NCBI GenBank assembly: GCA_030748575.1
Contig: JASMLR010000012.1
Location: forward strand, 1-50,520
From: Phycisphaerales bacterium
GTDB lineage: Bacteria > Planctomycetota > Phycisphaerae > Phycisphaerales > SM1A02
Direction: 5' to 3'
DNA length: 50,520 nucleotides
Of the stretch, positions 34,586-44,133 are shown one piece after another. The position numbers and the translations under genes are program-made. The notes under the pieces were generated by a model. The model saw only the letters and a program-made list of their open reading frames with translations. It had not been told where the DNA came from and did not search any database. Every line of letters starts with the position of its first letter. The stretch's first letter is position 1.

Positions 34586-35176
34586 ATGAGCCGAAGAACC
34601 ATTGAACTGTTGCTGCTCGAGAACGTCGAGAGCCTTGGCATCATCGGAGATGTCGTCAAGGTCCGCACCGGGTATGCCCGTAACTTCCTGCTCCCGATGG
34701 GCATGGCGGAACCGCCGAGCCAGGACCGTATTGACGAACTCCAGGCCGAGCGTACCGCAGCGCTCGCCAAGGTGGCCGAGCAGCGATCGGCCCGCGAAGA
34801 ACTGATCGCCCGCATGGAAGAGGTCGAGCTCACCCTGATCCGATCCTGCAACGACCGCGGCGGCCTGTATGGCTCGGTCACCCAGCGTGATATTGCGGAT
34901 GCGTTGGCCCAGGTCGGGTACGAGGGCGTGGACATCCGGTCCGTCCGCCTTCCCACGTCGATCCGCCGCATCGGCTCCTATGAAGTCCCGATCCAGTTTG
35001 ACGTGGACCTCCGAGCCGACATCACGGTGGTGGTCGAGCCCGACCAACCGCTCGAAGAGCGGGAGGAAATGGAGTTTGACGACGAGGGCGAGCTGATTGA
35101 GAAGCCCGAGCCGGCCCCGGCCGAGCCCGCGCAGCCGGAAGCCGCACCAGCGGCCGAAGCGGCTGCGGAAGGCTGA
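34586..35176 (+). CDS. rplI: 50S ribosomal protein bL9
   Basis: Large-subunit protein at the base of the L1 stalk that helps keep reading frame. The N-terminal domain shows IELLLLENVESLGIIGDVV and VRTGYARNFLLP; a long connecting helix and the C-terminal domain (N-D-R-G-G-L-Y-G-S-V-T) follow. The last 40 residues are an Ala/Pro/Glu-rich tail absent from E. coli L9. A TCGGAGGA Shine-Dalgarno lies 10 bases before the ATG. It ends the plus-strand operon and is convergent with the next gene; the 115-base gap shows only a weak hairpin (AGGCTG/CAGCCT). Confidence 0.95.
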   Translation: MSRRTIELLLLENVESLGIIGDVVKVRTGYARNFLLPMGMAEPPSQDRIDELQAERTAALAKVAEQRSAREELIARMEEVELTLIRSCNDRGGLYGSVTQRDIADALAQVGYEGVDIRSVRLPTSIRRIGSYEVPIQFDVDLRADITVVVEPDQPLEEREEMEFDDEGELIEKPEPAPAEPAQPEAAPAAEAAAEG

Positions 35177-35291
35177 TCAGGCTCCGAAGCCCCCTTCACC
35201 CCCGCCCTGTGCCGCCAGGCTGGAGCAGCCTGAGGGACGTGCTGACCGTGCGCTCAAGGTGATACGTGACCATGGGCCCCCGGCGTTGCCC

Positions 35292-35675
35292 TCAGGCGAC
35301 GTCGCGGTCCGGTTGGCGCTCGTCGCCGAATTCGAACTCGAGATACCGCGCGATGTAGTCCAGAATGCTGGACGCCTCCGGAATGTCCGGGTTGCTCGTC
35401 GGACCGGACGGTTCGAAACGCATGCCCTTGAATCGGCGTACCGCGTCCTCGATGGGCAGCCCGTACTGCAGCGAGATGGAAAAGCTGCGACAGAATCCCT
35501 GAATCAGGCCGGAGAGCGTCGAGCCCTCTTTGCTCATCTTGATGAAGATCTCACCCGGTCGGCCGTCGTCAAAGAGCCCGACGGTGAGGTAGCCCTCGAA
35601 GCCGCTGACCGAGAACTTGTGGGTGGTCGACGATCGGGTCGTGGGGAGGATCTCGCGGTGGCGATCTGTGAGCAT
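35292..35675 (-). CDS. Solo C-terminal domain of B12-dependent ribonucleotide reductase (TSCPD-like)
   Basis: The 127-residue protein resembles the extreme C-terminal region of class II, adenosylcobalamin-dependent ribonucleotide reductases (NrdJ): Y-L-T-V-G-L-F-D-D-G-x-P-G-E-I-F-I-K, M-S-K-E-G-S-T-L-S-G-L, SISLQYGLP, R-F-K-G-M-R-F-E-P-S-G, and S-I-L-D-Y-I-A-R-Y-L. No catalytic barrel is attached and no RNR gene is nearby. GGAAGG stands 6 bases before the ATG. It could be a split subunit, a regulator or a partner of NrdJ; I infer this from similarity only. Confidence 0.8.
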   Translation of the reverse strand: MLTDRHREILPTTRSSTTHKFSVSGFEGYLTVGLFDDGRPGEIFIKMSKEGSTLSGLIQGFCRSFSISLQYGLPIEDAVRRFKGMRFEPSGPTSNPDIPEASSILDYIARYLEFEFGDERQPDRDVA

Positions 35676-35765
35676 GGGTGGCCTTCCGTGGTCTCTCTGC
35701 TGTCCTGCCGCGTCCGTGCAGCCATGGCGTGCATCGGTCTGTCAGGTATCCCAACTTGAATCGTC

Positions 35766-36695
35766 CTATACGGCCAGCTGCCCGTCAAGCAGGCCGGCGA
35801 TGACCGCTACGGCGGCGACCAACACCCCCACCGCGACCACCACGCGGGTTGGGCGGGCCCACCGCGTCCACCCCACCACCAGCCCGCACAGGCACAGCAC
35901 CGTCACGCCCGCCAGCGCGCACCCTTCCAGACCCGAGAGCCGCCGGTACCCGACGAACGGGAGCGGGCCCTCCGCATCCTGCACCACGATCTGCACACCG
36001 CCCATGGCCAGAACGCCCAGCGACAACGCGGGCCCCAGCGAAGCCGCCCACCCGGCCGTCAGCGTCGCGGCTCGCCCACCGGCAGCCCCCGCCACCCGCA
36101 GCACCACGCCCACGCCTGTGGCCGTACAGACCAGCGACGCGGCCCCGCCCCCGGCTCCGGCCACCGTCCAGCCCAGCGCGGCCGCGGCCACCAGCATCCC
36201 GGCCACCAGACCGCCGCCGCTGCCGCGATCTGCGTGGGACTCGCCGACCCGAGGCATCGTCTCCAACCACACAAGCACCAGTCCGGCCGCCATGGCGACC
36301 CCGGCCACGAACTGCGGCACGCTGCCCGCCGCGGCCAGCACGAGCATCAGCCCGCCCAGCGCTGGCCAGGACATCGGAAGGTGATCGTCCAGGTGCCAGG
36401 ATCGATGGCCCCGCCCCAAATCGAGCAGGTACGCAACCGCCAACCCCGCAGCGGCAGCGAGCGGCGCGCCCGACCCGCTCAGGAGCGGCCCGGCTGCCCC
36501 GCCGCCGAGCGCTTCGGCCGCCTCGGGAATCGACAGCCCCAGAAATGGAAGCACCACCGCCAGCGGCAGCCACAGGCAGAGCACCTGACGCGCGGGTCGC
36601 CCGCCCACGGCGCCGCAGCGGGCCACCGGGCCGGCCAACGCCACAATGGCCGCCCCCAGCCCCGCACTGATTACAAGCATCACGACGCCTGACAT
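35766..36695 (-). CDS. Hypothetical polytopic membrane protein
   Basis: About 309 residues, dominated by Ala, Gly, Leu and Val, with 9-10 predicted membrane segments and a single longer soluble loop (L-G-R-G-H-R-S-W-H-L-D-D-H, around residue 115). I do not recognise the family. The start is uncertain: the ATG at 36695 overlaps mfd by 16 bases; a GTG at 36683 or ATG at 36680 (TGATG with the mfd stop) would also be plausible and would couple it to mfd. No Shine-Dalgarno is convincing. Many in-frame codons end in G or C, as in neighbours, supporting a real gene. Confidence 0.72.
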   Translation of the reverse strand: MSGVVMLVISAGLGAAIVALAGPVARCGAVGGRPARQVLCLWLPLAVVLPFLGLSIPEAAEALGGGAAGPLLSGSGAPLAAAAGLAVAYLLDLGRGHRSWHLDDHLPMSWPALGGLMLVLAAAGSVPQFVAGVAMAAGLVLVWLETMPRVGESHADRGSGGGLVAGMLVAAAALGWTVAGAGGGAASLVCTATGVGVVLRVAGAAGGRAATLTAGWAASLGPALSLGVLAMGGVQIVVQDAEGPLPFVGYRRLSGLEGCALAGVTVLCLCGLVVGWTRWARPTRVVVAVGVLVAAVAVIAGLLDGQLAV

Positions 36696-39600
36696 TCGGG
36701 GGGAAGGGTACCGGCCACTGCGTGGAGGATGTCGGCGTGGATCTGATCCATGGACGCCCGGGCCGCAGGCGGCCGCCACCAGATCTCCCCTGTTCCGTCG
36801 GCTCCGCGAGCACCGACCTGACGCACCGCGCCGGGAAGCCTCCCGAACGCGGCCAGAAACGGCTCGGGCCGCGTCGTTGCAAACACAAGGTCGCGGTCTC
36901 GCCGAACCAGACGTGAGACGCCCCACGGCTCCAACGAAACAGCCACCTCGCGGCACATCCGGAGGCGGGAGGCGGGCGCAGGCACCGGACCATAGGCGCT
37001 CTCCAGATCCTGCATGACCTCCTCAATCGCAGCCGCCGTGCCACTTCTGCAGAGTCGCCTGTAGGCGTCAAGCCTTCTGGCCTCGCTCGGGATCCACGCG
37101 GCCGGCAGGTAGCCGGTCCAGCCGACATCCACAATGACCGGCCTGGCCTCCGGGCGCCGGCCCTGCCGCAGATCCTCCACCGCCCGCTCAAGCAGCCGGC
37201 AATAGAGTTCGTATCCAACCGCCGCAATGTGCCCGGACTGCTCGGGCCCGAGAAGATTGCCGGCGCCCCGCAGTTCGAGGTCGCGCAGCGCAATACGGAA
37301 CCCGGCCCCCAGCATGGAGAAGGCTTCGAGGGCCTGAAGACGCCGCTGCGCCTCCGGCTGCACGTTGCGGGTCATGGGGAGCAGCAGATAGCAGTAGGCG
37401 CGGTGGCGGGACCGCCCCACGCGACCGCGAAGCTGATGCAGATCGGCCAGGCCATACCGGTCGGCCTCGTTGATGATGATCGTGTTGGCGTTGGGGATGT
37501 CGATACCGGACTCGATGATCGTCGTCGCGACGAGCACGTCGACTTCGTGCCGCATGAATGCCAGCATCGTCTTCTCAAGTTCGCGAGCGGACATCCGCCC
37601 GTGCCCTGTCGCAATTCGGGCATCGGGTGCCAGCGCATGCACCGCCTCAGCGACATCATCCAGATCTCGAACTCGATTGTGAACGACGAACACCTGGCCT
37701 TCGCGGGCCAGTTCCCTGCCGATCGCGGTCCGGAGTCGGCCTTCATTCCACGGCATGACTTCGGTCACGACCGCGCGACGGTCCACTGGTGCCGTCTGCA
37801 GGCTGCTGATGTCACGCAGGCCCATCATCGACATGTGCAGCGTCCGCGGGATGGGGGTCGCGGTCATGGTCAGAACGTCGACCGTCGCCCGGAGTTGAAG
37901 CAACCGCTGCTTGTGTTCAACACCAAACCGCTGCTCTTCATCGATGACGACGAGTCCGAGATCCTTGAACCGCACATCATCGCTGAGCAGCCGGTGTGTC
38001 CCGACGAGCACGTCGATCTTCCCATCGGCCAGTGCAGCGGTGATCTCCCGCTGCTGAGCCCGCGTCTTGAACCGACTCATCGACTCGACGCGGAACGGGT
38101 AGCCCGCGAAGCGTCCCCTGAACGTCCGCTCATGCTGTTCGGCCAGCACCGTCGTCGGCACAAGCACGGCAACCTGCCGCCCCGCCGCCGCGGCGCGAAA
38201 CGCAGCTCGAATGGCCACCTCGGTCTTTCCAAACCCCACGTCGCCGCACACCAGTCGGTCCATGGGCCGCGGCGCCTGCATGTCCGACCGAACCGACTCA
38301 AACGCAGCGGCCTGGTCCTTCGTCTCATCCCACGGAAAGGCCGCCTCGAACTCGTGCTGCCAGGCCCCGTCCTGCGGGCATGCAACCCCCGATCGACTCT
38401 GCCGGACGGCCTGCACACGAAGGAGTTCGGCTGCCAGTTCCCGCACCGAGTCCGCGGCCCGCTCCTTTCGGTTGGCCCAGGCCTTGCCGCCGAGCATGGA
38501 ACGCTCGGGGGCGCCTTTGAAGGCTCCGATGTAGCGATGCACGTCCTCAATGCTCGTCGCGGGGACCAGAAGCCGCGCCCCTTGCGCGAACTCGAGCACG
38601 AGAAACTCCTCTTCGGAGTGCTGTTGGTCTTCATGCCTGACCTGCAACTGCATGCCGAGGAAGGCCGCGATGCCGTGCTCACGATGGACCACATGGTCAC
38701 CGGCCGAGATCTCCACGAACGCGTCAAGATCTCGCCGCTGGCCCGACCCGTGCGCGCGTCGGCGGACCTGATATCGGTGCACGATCTCGTCGTACGGCAC
38801 CAACTGCGTCGGCCGCTCGCCAGCGTGCCACGTGAAGCCGCGGTGCAGGTACCCATCGGCCAGCCGCACGCCGGACGGGACTTCTCCAAGGAGTTCCCGC
38901 ATTCGGTCCGCGTCCCCGGCGTGCTGACACACGATGACCACATCCATCTCGGCGGCGCGGCGTCGAATGTCCACCACGGCATCGGAGGCCTGCTCCGGGA
39001 AGGCCGGCAGGGGTCCGACCGGCAGCGTATGCGTCGGGTCGCCGCCGCCGACCATGCACAAGGCTCGGGAGGCGTCGCGAAGTTCCCCCTGCACCTGCTC
39101 CAGTTCGGCGAGCCACCCCCCGCCTGCCGTGCGGTCCAGGTAGGCCCGCGCCTGCTCGCGGATCTCGGCGGGGTCGTCCAGCACAACCTCCCAACTCGCG
39201 TCCAGAAGGCCGCTCAAGAGGTGCGGCTGGCGGGCGGTGTCGTCCTCACCCGTCATGTCACCCGCCATGTCAACCGCCCCCGCCACGAGGTCGAGTTGGT
39301 CCAGCACGTGCCCGGATCCCATGGTGTCCAGGTCAATCGCATGCACCGACTCCACATCGTCACCGAAGAAATCAAGGCGGGCCGGATCGCCGACCTCGGG
39401 GAAGATGTCAATCACGTCGCCCCGGACCGCGAACTCGCCCGGCCGCTCCACGGAAGCCGCCCGCTCCCATCCCGCCGCCGCGAGCCATGCCAGCAGGTCA
39501 TCCCTGCCGACCCGATCGCCGGGGCGAATCGTCCGAAGGAGATTGGACCAGGCAGACGGCTCCGGCACGGGCTGCATGAGCGCCGCGATGGGACTGACGA

Positions 39601-39952
39601 TCAACGCGCCGTCTGGAGACGCGAGCCCGCGGAGCGCGACCAGCCGCTCGGCCAGCAGGTCCGGCCGCGCGCCATGCTCACCCGGCAGGGACTCGAGGGC
39701 AGGAAACCTCCGAACGGGCAGGTCTCGCGCCCGAAACTCGTCGCAGACCTCATCGGCCTGATCCAGATGTGCAGTGACCAGCAGCCGCGGCGCCGGGCGA
39801 TGTGATGCCAGCGCCGCCAGCCACACGCTCGTGGACGAGCCCGCTCGCCCCGACAGAACCGCATCTCCCCCGCCGGCAAGCGGGTCGAAGTCGCTCAGGC
39901 CAGCGGCCGCGTCGATGACCGCATGCCATGACGTCACCGCGACGGATTCCAC
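36680..39952 (-). CDS. mfd: Transcription-repair coupling factor Mfd
   Basis: Recognises RNA polymerase stalled at DNA damage, removes it and recruits UvrA. The 1,090-residue protein contains the UvrB-homology N-terminal part (R-G-D-V-I-D-I-F-P around 177-185, D-F-F-G-D-D-V-E), the RNA-polymerase-interacting CarD-like domain (about 410-500, [14 protein letters not shown]), the translocase with Walker A GDVGFGKT (570-577), DEEQ box (671-674), [29 protein letters not shown] and [11 protein letters not shown], and the C-terminal TRCF domain. The GTG at 39952 overlaps the upstream helix-hairpin-helix gene by 19 bases. Confidence 0.97.
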   Translation of the reverse strand: MESVAVTSWHAVIDAAAGLSDFDPLAGGGDAVLSGRAGSSTSVWLAALASHRPAPRLLVTAHLDQADEVCDEFRARDLPVRRFPALESLPGEHGARPDLLAERLVALRGLASPDGALIVSPIAALMQPVPEPSAWSNLLRTIRPGDRVGRDDLLAWLAAAGWERAASVERPGEFAVRGDVIDIFPEVGDPARLDFFGDDVESVHAIDLDTMGSGHVLDQLDLVAGAVDMAGDMTGEDDTARQPHLLSGLLDASWEVVLDDPAEIREQARAYLDRTAGGGWLAELEQVQGELRDASRALCMVGGGDPTHTLPVGPLPAFPEQASDAVVDIRRRAAEMDVVIVCQHAGDADRMRELLGEVPSGVRLADGYLHRGFTWHAGERPTQLVPYDEIVHRYQVRRRAHGSGQRRDLDAFVEISAGDHVVHREHGIAAFLGMQLQVRHEDQQHSEEEFLVLEFAQGARLLVPATSIEDVHRYIGAFKGAPERSMLGGKAWANRKERAADSVRELAAELLRVQAVRQSRSGVACPQDGAWQHEFEAAFPWDETKDQAAAFESVRSDMQAPRPMDRLVCGDVGFGKTEVAIRAAFRAAAAGRQVAVLVPTTVLAEQHERTFRGRFAGYPFRVESMSRFKTRAQQREITAALADGKIDVLVGTHRLLSDDVRFKDLGLVVIDEEQRFGVEHKQRLLQLRATVDVLTMTATPIPRTLHMSMMGLRDISSLQTAPVDRRAVVTEVMPWNEGRLRTAIGRELAREGQVFVVHNRVRDLDDVAEAVHALAPDARIATGHGRMSARELEKTMLAFMRHEVDVLVATTIIESGIDIPNANTIIINEADRYGLADLHQLRGRVGRSRHRAYCYLLLPMTRNVQPEAQRRLQALEAFSMLGAGFRIALRDLELRGAGNLLGPEQSGHIAAVGYELYCRLLERAVEDLRQGRRPEARPVIVDVGWTGYLPAAWIPSEARRLDAYRRLCRSGTAAAIEEVMQDLESAYGPVPAPASRLRMCREVAVSLEPWGVSRLVRRDRDLVFATTRPEPFLAAFGRLPGAVRQVGARGADGTGEIWWRPPAARASMDQIHADILHAVAGTLPPECQAS

Positions 39953-40269
39953 ACCGTCACCCTTTGAATCTGCGCGGCCGTTTGCGGGCCCACACCGCGA
40001 ATCTGGCGGACCGCGGCTGCGCCGCTCACCTGACCGCCGCGCATCCCGGCCTCCAGCCGATCAGCCAGCACCGGCCCGACGCCGGCAATGCACCGCCAGG
40101 TCGCCGCGTCGGCCTGGCGGGCGTCAATCGGGCAGAGACGGCGGCTGGGCTCGCGGGTGACCTCGCCGCGGCTGCCGCCCACCGCGAGCATCCACGCAGC
40201 GGCCGCCAGGCCGATACCGGCCACACCAGCCCCGCCGAGGTGCCGACGCCTCGGGGATGGGTCGCTCAC
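39934..40269 (-). CDS. ComEA-like helix-hairpin-helix membrane protein
   Basis: The 111-residue protein has a basic start, one hydrophobic segment (about 12-31) that should anchor it with the C-terminus outside, and two helix-hairpin-helix motifs (IAGVGPVLADRL at 61-72 and IRGVGPQTAAQI at 90-101) that bind DNA non-specifically. This matches short ComEA-type DNA receptors for transformation. It overlaps the upstream GH10-like gene by 4 bases and mfd by 19. Whether it works with the pilus locus of this window is an inference. Confidence 0.82.
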   Translation of the reverse strand: MSDPSPRRRHLGGAGVAGIGLAAAAWMLAVGGSRGEVTREPSRRLCPIDARQADAATWRCIAGVGPVLADRLEAGMRGGQVSGAAAVRQIRGVGPQTAAQIQRVTVWNPSR

Positions 40270-41750
40270 GCCGCCTCCGGGGCAGGACCAAAGGGCTTGG
40301 AGAGCTTCTTCCGCAGCGTGATGAGGCGTTTGATCGCTTCTTTGGCCGTGCCATCACCGGCAATGAGCCCGGCGTGCGGCGGCCGCGTCTCGGGGTGGTC
40401 GAAGAGATCCGTCCACAGCACCGACTCGACGTGCGGCTTGGAGAGCATCATCGCAACGGCAATGGATGCCCACTGCGCCTGCCGCTCGGCGGTCCAGTCG
40501 CCCCGCCATCGGCCGCCCGTATCACCGACGGCCTCGCTGGGAACACCGAGATCGGTCACGATGATCCGTGGGTCCACATGGACGAACCGATCGAGCAGCC
40601 TGCTGAGTTCCATGAGGTCACGGACCGTCCGCCCGTGGCCGTCGTCTCCCATCCGCACCGAGAGGCCGACCGCGTCAAGCCGCACGCCGGCCTGCATGAT
40701 CTGCTCGACGAATGCGAGCGGGCCTACGGCATGGGCGTGGCTGTAGAGATACTCGCTCCAGGGCTGCTCCAGTTCGATCAGGACGCGGCGACCCCGTCGG
40801 CCCTCTCGCACGCGAAGCGACAGCATCCGAACAAGATCGATCATCTCCCTAGGCTCAAGCGACATGGTCGTGTTCGTGTTCAGACCCGTACCGAGTGACC
40901 ACATGCCGATGTGGTCGCCATATCGCGCCACGACAGCCTCGACGTGTTCGTAGGCAAGATCCCGGAGGTGCTCGTAGGAGGCGACCTTGCTTGAGACCCA
41001 CCCAGGCAACCCGCGGCGGCCGAGGTCGATCAGGGGTCCTGAAATCACCCGGCACCCGTGGTCTTCCGCCCAGGCGATCCAGTCATCCGTATCGTCCCAG
41101 CGATACGCCCCCTCTGACGGGCACAAGCTGCTCCATCGAAGCGGCACCGCAAGCAGGCGGAAGTGGCGATGGGCAAGTTCCTTGAGCGCCTCGCCCCGCC
41201 TGGAAGGCTCGATCCGCACGCCGATGGCCGTCGACGGCGCCGGCTTGGATTTGAACCGCCGCCGCAGCAGAATCTCGGAATGCGCAACCGCAAGCCGCTC
41301 CGAGGCGGCGATGGCCAGTTCCAGAGACTGGCGACCAGCCTTGTCGGCCTGCACCGGATCGCTCGTCACCATGGCCTGCGTGAACAAGTGCCGCGCCTCA
41401 TTCCACATCTTCATGGCGGGATGCGACTCGTCAAGGTCAATCATCCCCCACTCTTCGGCCTTGAATACAAAGGTGCCGATCCGGTGCCTGGCCAGTTCCA
41501 CGGTCAGGATGTATGGGTCCTCCCGCTGGGGAAGCAGACATGTCCGAAGTGCCAGATCTCCCGGCCGCCCCGCATCGAATCGCAACCCCAACGCCATGGC
41601 GCCACTGGCACGCCGCTCGCAGACAATGTGCCCGTCCCGAACCTTGATGCGGCCAGGCGTGACCACCTCATCCTTGTCAATCAGGACGGCGTTTCGGAGT
41701 GGACCCGCTTGAGCGCGTCCGTCGGTGTCGTAACTCACGAATCGGATCAT
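40266..41750 (-). CDS. GH10-like (xylanase-fold) protein, probably non-catalytic
   Basis: The 494-residue protein has an N-terminal carbohydrate-binding-like beta domain (1-105), a helical linker and a TIM-barrel portion resembling planctomycete family 10 glycoside hydrolases: LRWSSLCPSEGAYRWDDTD (about 204-222), the Y-G-D-H-I-G-M-W strand, and L-D-A-V-G-L-S. The acid/base Glu of W-D-V-V-N-E is not found (W-S-L-G-T-G-L-N, 284-291) and the nucleophile strand reads V-T-D-L (398-401) instead of T-E-L. No signal peptide is visible, so it is likely cytoplasmic. TAGAAT stands 15 nt before the ATG on minus. Role unknown. Confidence 0.78.
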   Translation of the reverse strand: MIRFVSYDTDGRAQAGPLRNAVLIDKDEVVTPGRIKVRDGHIVCERRASGAMALGLRFDAGRPGDLALRTCLLPQREDPYILTVELARHRIGTFVFKAEEWGMIDLDESHPAMKMWNEARHLFTQAMVTSDPVQADKAGRQSLELAIAASERLAVAHSEILLRRRFKSKPAPSTAIGVRIEPSRRGEALKELAHRHFRLLAVPLRWSSLCPSEGAYRWDDTDDWIAWAEDHGCRVISGPLIDLGRRGLPGWVSSKVASYEHLRDLAYEHVEAVVARYGDHIGMWSLGTGLNTNTTMSLEPREMIDLVRMLSLRVREGRRGRRVLIELEQPWSEYLYSHAHAVGPLAFVEQIMQAGVRLDAVGLSVRMGDDGHGRTVRDLMELSRLLDRFVHVDPRIIVTDLGVPSEAVGDTGGRWRGDWTAERQAQWASIAVAMMLSKPHVESVLWTDLFDHPETRPPHAGLIAGDGTAKEAIKRLITLRKKLSKPFGPAPEAA

Positions 41751-41765
41751 GTGAAGGTGCCGGCC

Positions 41766-41771
41766 ATTCTA
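41766..41771 (-). promoter_or_regulatory. Putative -10 element of the GH10-like/mfd operon
   Basis: TAGAAT on the minus strand, 15 nt before the ATG at 41750, giving a predicted leader of about 8 nt. Confidence 0.38.
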
Positions 41772-41812
41772 CGGCTCGCCGGGCCGAGCCGGGGCGTGGC
41801 GCCCGCAAGTGC

Positions 41813-41818
41813 TACACT
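41813..41818 (+). promoter_or_regulatory. Putative -10 element of purC
   Basis: TACACT lies 23 nt before the purC ATG, giving a leader of about 16 nt that includes the AGGAG Shine-Dalgarno. Confidence 0.42.
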
Positions 41819-41841
41819 GGCCGGCTCTCAGGAGCCACCAC

Positions 41842-42783
41842 ATGCAAGCCACCAGCCCTCCCGTCATGGTCACCGATCTGCCCCTTCCCGGCCGCCGCCA
41901 GGGCAAGGTCCGAGACATCTACCAGGTCCCCGCCGCCGGCGGCGGATCCCCGAGCGTCCTCATCATCGCCACGGACCGCATCAGCGCCTTCGATGTCGTC
42001 ATGCCGACGCCGGTGCCGGGCAAGGGACGTGAACTGACGTCGATCAGTACGACCTGGTTCCACCACATTCGTGACTGGAACCTCATCGGCGACCACTTGC
42101 GATCGGTTGAACCGGAGGATGTGCCAGGCCTGGACGACGCGCAGCGTGAACAGTGCCGTGGCCGCATGATGCTGGGGCGAGCCGCACGCGTCATTCCGGT
42201 GGAATTCGTCGTACGCGGATACATCACGGGTTCAGGGTGGAAGGAATACGGCCGACAGGGCACCGTCTGCGGCATCACCCTGCCCGAGGGGCTGAAGCAC
42301 TGCCAACAACTCCCCGAGCCCATCTTCACGCCAGCAACCAAGGCCGAAGAAGGACACGACGAGAACATTGACTTTGACACCGCCTGCGATATCGCCGGCA
42401 GGGATGTCATGAATCGGCTCCGCGATGTCTCGGTCGAGATCTACCGTCGGGCGGCCGCGTATGCCGCCGAGCGGGGAATCATTCTGGCCGACACGAAGTT
42501 CGAGTTCGGGTACGCCCTCGATGGAGACGGAAACGAGACCGACGAGATGATGCTGATCGACGAAGTGCTCACGCCGGACTCCAGCCGATTCTGGCCGGCC
42601 GAAGACTATGAGATCGGTCGCGATCAGGACTCGTTTGACAAGCAGTACGTCCGCAACCACCTGGAGGGGTTGGTGCAGCGTGGCGAGTGGGACAAGACGC
42701 CGCCGGGACCTTCGATTCCCGACGACGTCGTCGTCAACACCCTCGCCCGCTATCGCGAAGCGAAACGGCGGCTGTTCGGCTGA
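41842..42783 (+). CDS. purC: Phosphoribosylaminoimidazole-succinocarboxamide synthase
   Basis: Joins CAIR and aspartate with ATP in purine synthesis (SAICAR synthetase). The 313-residue protein is the longer, yeast Ade1-like form, with G-K-V-R-D-I-Y, TDRISAFDVVMPTPVPGKG, TSISTTWFHH, FVVRGYITGSGW, L-P-E-P-I-F-T-P-A-T-K-A, LADTKFEFG and IDEVLTPDSSRFW. An AGGAG stands 9 bases before the ATG. It is divergent from the GH10-like gene and convergent, with a 3-base gap, with the secreted protein that follows. Confidence 0.97.
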   Translation: MQATSPPVMVTDLPLPGRRQGKVRDIYQVPAAGGGSPSVLIIATDRISAFDVVMPTPVPGKGRELTSISTTWFHHIRDWNLIGDHLRSVEPEDVPGLDDAQREQCRGRMMLGRAARVIPVEFVVRGYITGSGWKEYGRQGTVCGITLPEGLKHCQQLPEPIFTPATKAEEGHDENIDFDTACDIAGRDVMNRLRDVSVEIYRRAAAYAAERGIILADTKFEFGYALDGDGNETDEMMLIDEVLTPDSSRFWPAEDYEIGRDQDSFDKQYVRNHLEGLVQRGEWDKTPPGPSIPDDVVVNTLARYREAKRRLFG

Positions 42784-42786
42784 GGT

Positions 42787-44112
42787 TCAGATGGGGACGA
42801 AGTCTCCGCAGCCTCCGAAGTCTTCGATGAGATCGACGATGTCTTCGGCATCGACCGTGCCGTCGTTGTTGCCGTCGGCGAATGGATCGCGGGTACCCCA
42901 GACGGACAGCAGATCGATGAGGTCCTCCACACCGATCACGCCGTCCATGTCCATGTCGTCGAGGCAGAACGGGCAGTCCACGTAGGTTTCCAGCGGGACG
43001 ATGCCCTCGGTCGTGCCAACTGTCGATGTGCCGCTGCAAAGTTTGCTGTCCGCGAGCCACGGGCCGGCACCGCCGGTGGTGTCATGCCACCAGACGTCGC
43101 CCGACTCACCAGCGCTGTGGTAGCGGAACTGGTTCTGAGAGAGCGTGGCCGTCGTAACGCCATCCGTTGAGACCGCGCCGCCCCAGGCAGCCGATCCGCC
43201 CCAGAATCCACAGCGGTGCAAAGAAAGCGTGCTGGAGTCCGAACTCAGATGACCGCCGGCGCTGGCCGCTTCGCTGGCAATGAACGAACACTGCGACAGC
43301 GACGCCTCCGAGCCCGTGACATACATCGCGCCCCCGTTGCTGGTTGCCGAGCAGCCCGCGAACTGGGATTGACTCACGCTCACTTGAGCCCAGCCACACG
43401 CGATGGCTCCACCGTCATCGGCGACGCAGTTCGTGAAGTCGCAGGAGTCAACCTCCAGGCTCCCTATAAACATGATGATGGCGCCGCCGCTCTGCGTGGT
43501 TCCCGCCGCATCCACCTGTCCCACACTCAAGTCTTCAAACACGCAGTTTGTGATTCGTACCGCCGCAGCGACCGCAGACACCGCGCGGCCTGATTCGGCG
43601 GGAATCGGGATCTCCTCTCCAGTCACTGGGTGGGCCAATGTCCACACGGACCGCATCTGCAACCCGTCCAATTGCACCGTGTGGTCGGCTGGCGTGCTGG
43701 TGATCGTGAAGATGGCCTCATCCGCATCGGGCCTGATCAGGACCTCGCCGGTACCGACGATCCGTACCGCCTTGCCGTCGATGACAACGGTCTCGAAGTA
43801 CGTCCCTTCAGCGACCACAATCAGGCAATCGTCATCCGCGGCGTCAACCGCTTCCTGAATGGTGTCGTAGTCCTCAGGAACGTCGATGCGGCACTGGAAT
43901 GGAAAGTCGGGAAACTCACCGTCCCAGTGCTCTGGGAAATCGATCAGATCGCCTGGCAGTGGCGGCATGGGGTCTTCTGGATTCCATGGGTCTCCCAGCG
44001 GAGTATCCGGAGGCATGGGCCATCCGCCACCGTCGGGATCGTCCGGATTGGGAGTCCACGCGGACGCAGCGGACGTGATTGTGAAGAGTGAGATAAGGAT
44101 GGCGAATCGCAT
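42787..44112 (-). CDS. Secreted beta-helix protein with dockerin-like EF-hand pair
   Basis: The 441-residue protein starts with a signal peptide (MRFAILISLFTITSAASA, cleavage after Ala-x-Ala likely) and continues with a Pro/Asp-rich segment, Y-D-T-I-Q-E-A-V-D-A-A typical of right-handed parallel beta-helix (pectate-lyase-like) proteins, and several N-C-x-F / S-x-C-x-F rungs. The C-terminus has two EF-hand-like repeats (D-M-D-M-D-G-V-I-G-V-E-D-L ... V-W-G, and D-G-N-N-D-G-T-V-D-A-E-D-I). No catalytic residues are assignable. The ATG at 44112 has AGGAGG 7 bases upstream. Confidence 0.87.
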   Translation of the reverse strand: MRFAILISLFTITSAASAWTPNPDDPDGGGWPMPPDTPLGDPWNPEDPMPPLPGDLIDFPEHWDGEFPDFPFQCRIDVPEDYDTIQEAVDAADDDCLIVVAEGTYFETVVIDGKAVRIVGTGEVLIRPDADEAIFTITSTPADHTVQLDGLQMRSVWTLAHPVTGEEIPIPAESGRAVSAVAAAVRITNCVFEDLSVGQVDAAGTTQSGGAIIMFIGSLEVDSCDFTNCVADDGGAIACGWAQVSVSQSQFAGCSATSNGGAMYVTGSEASLSQCSFIASEAASAGGHLSSDSSTLSLHRCGFWGGSAAWGGAVSTDGVTTATLSQNQFRYHSAGESGDVWWHDTTGGAGPWLADSKLCSGTSTVGTTEGIVPLETYVDCPFCLDDMDMDGVIGVEDLIDLLSVWGTRDPFADGNNDGTVDAEDIVDLIEDFGGCGDFVPI

Positions 44113-44133
44113 GGGCAAGCCTCCTGCTGGGGC

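Noticed and set aside
35785-37293. 502-codon minus frame overlapping the mfd end and the membrane gene
   Set aside because: Arg/Gly-rich translation in a frame shifted from both real genes.
37229-39805. 858-codon plus-strand frame
   Set aside because: It is antisense to mfd, whose motifs are complete; the translation has no recognisable domain.
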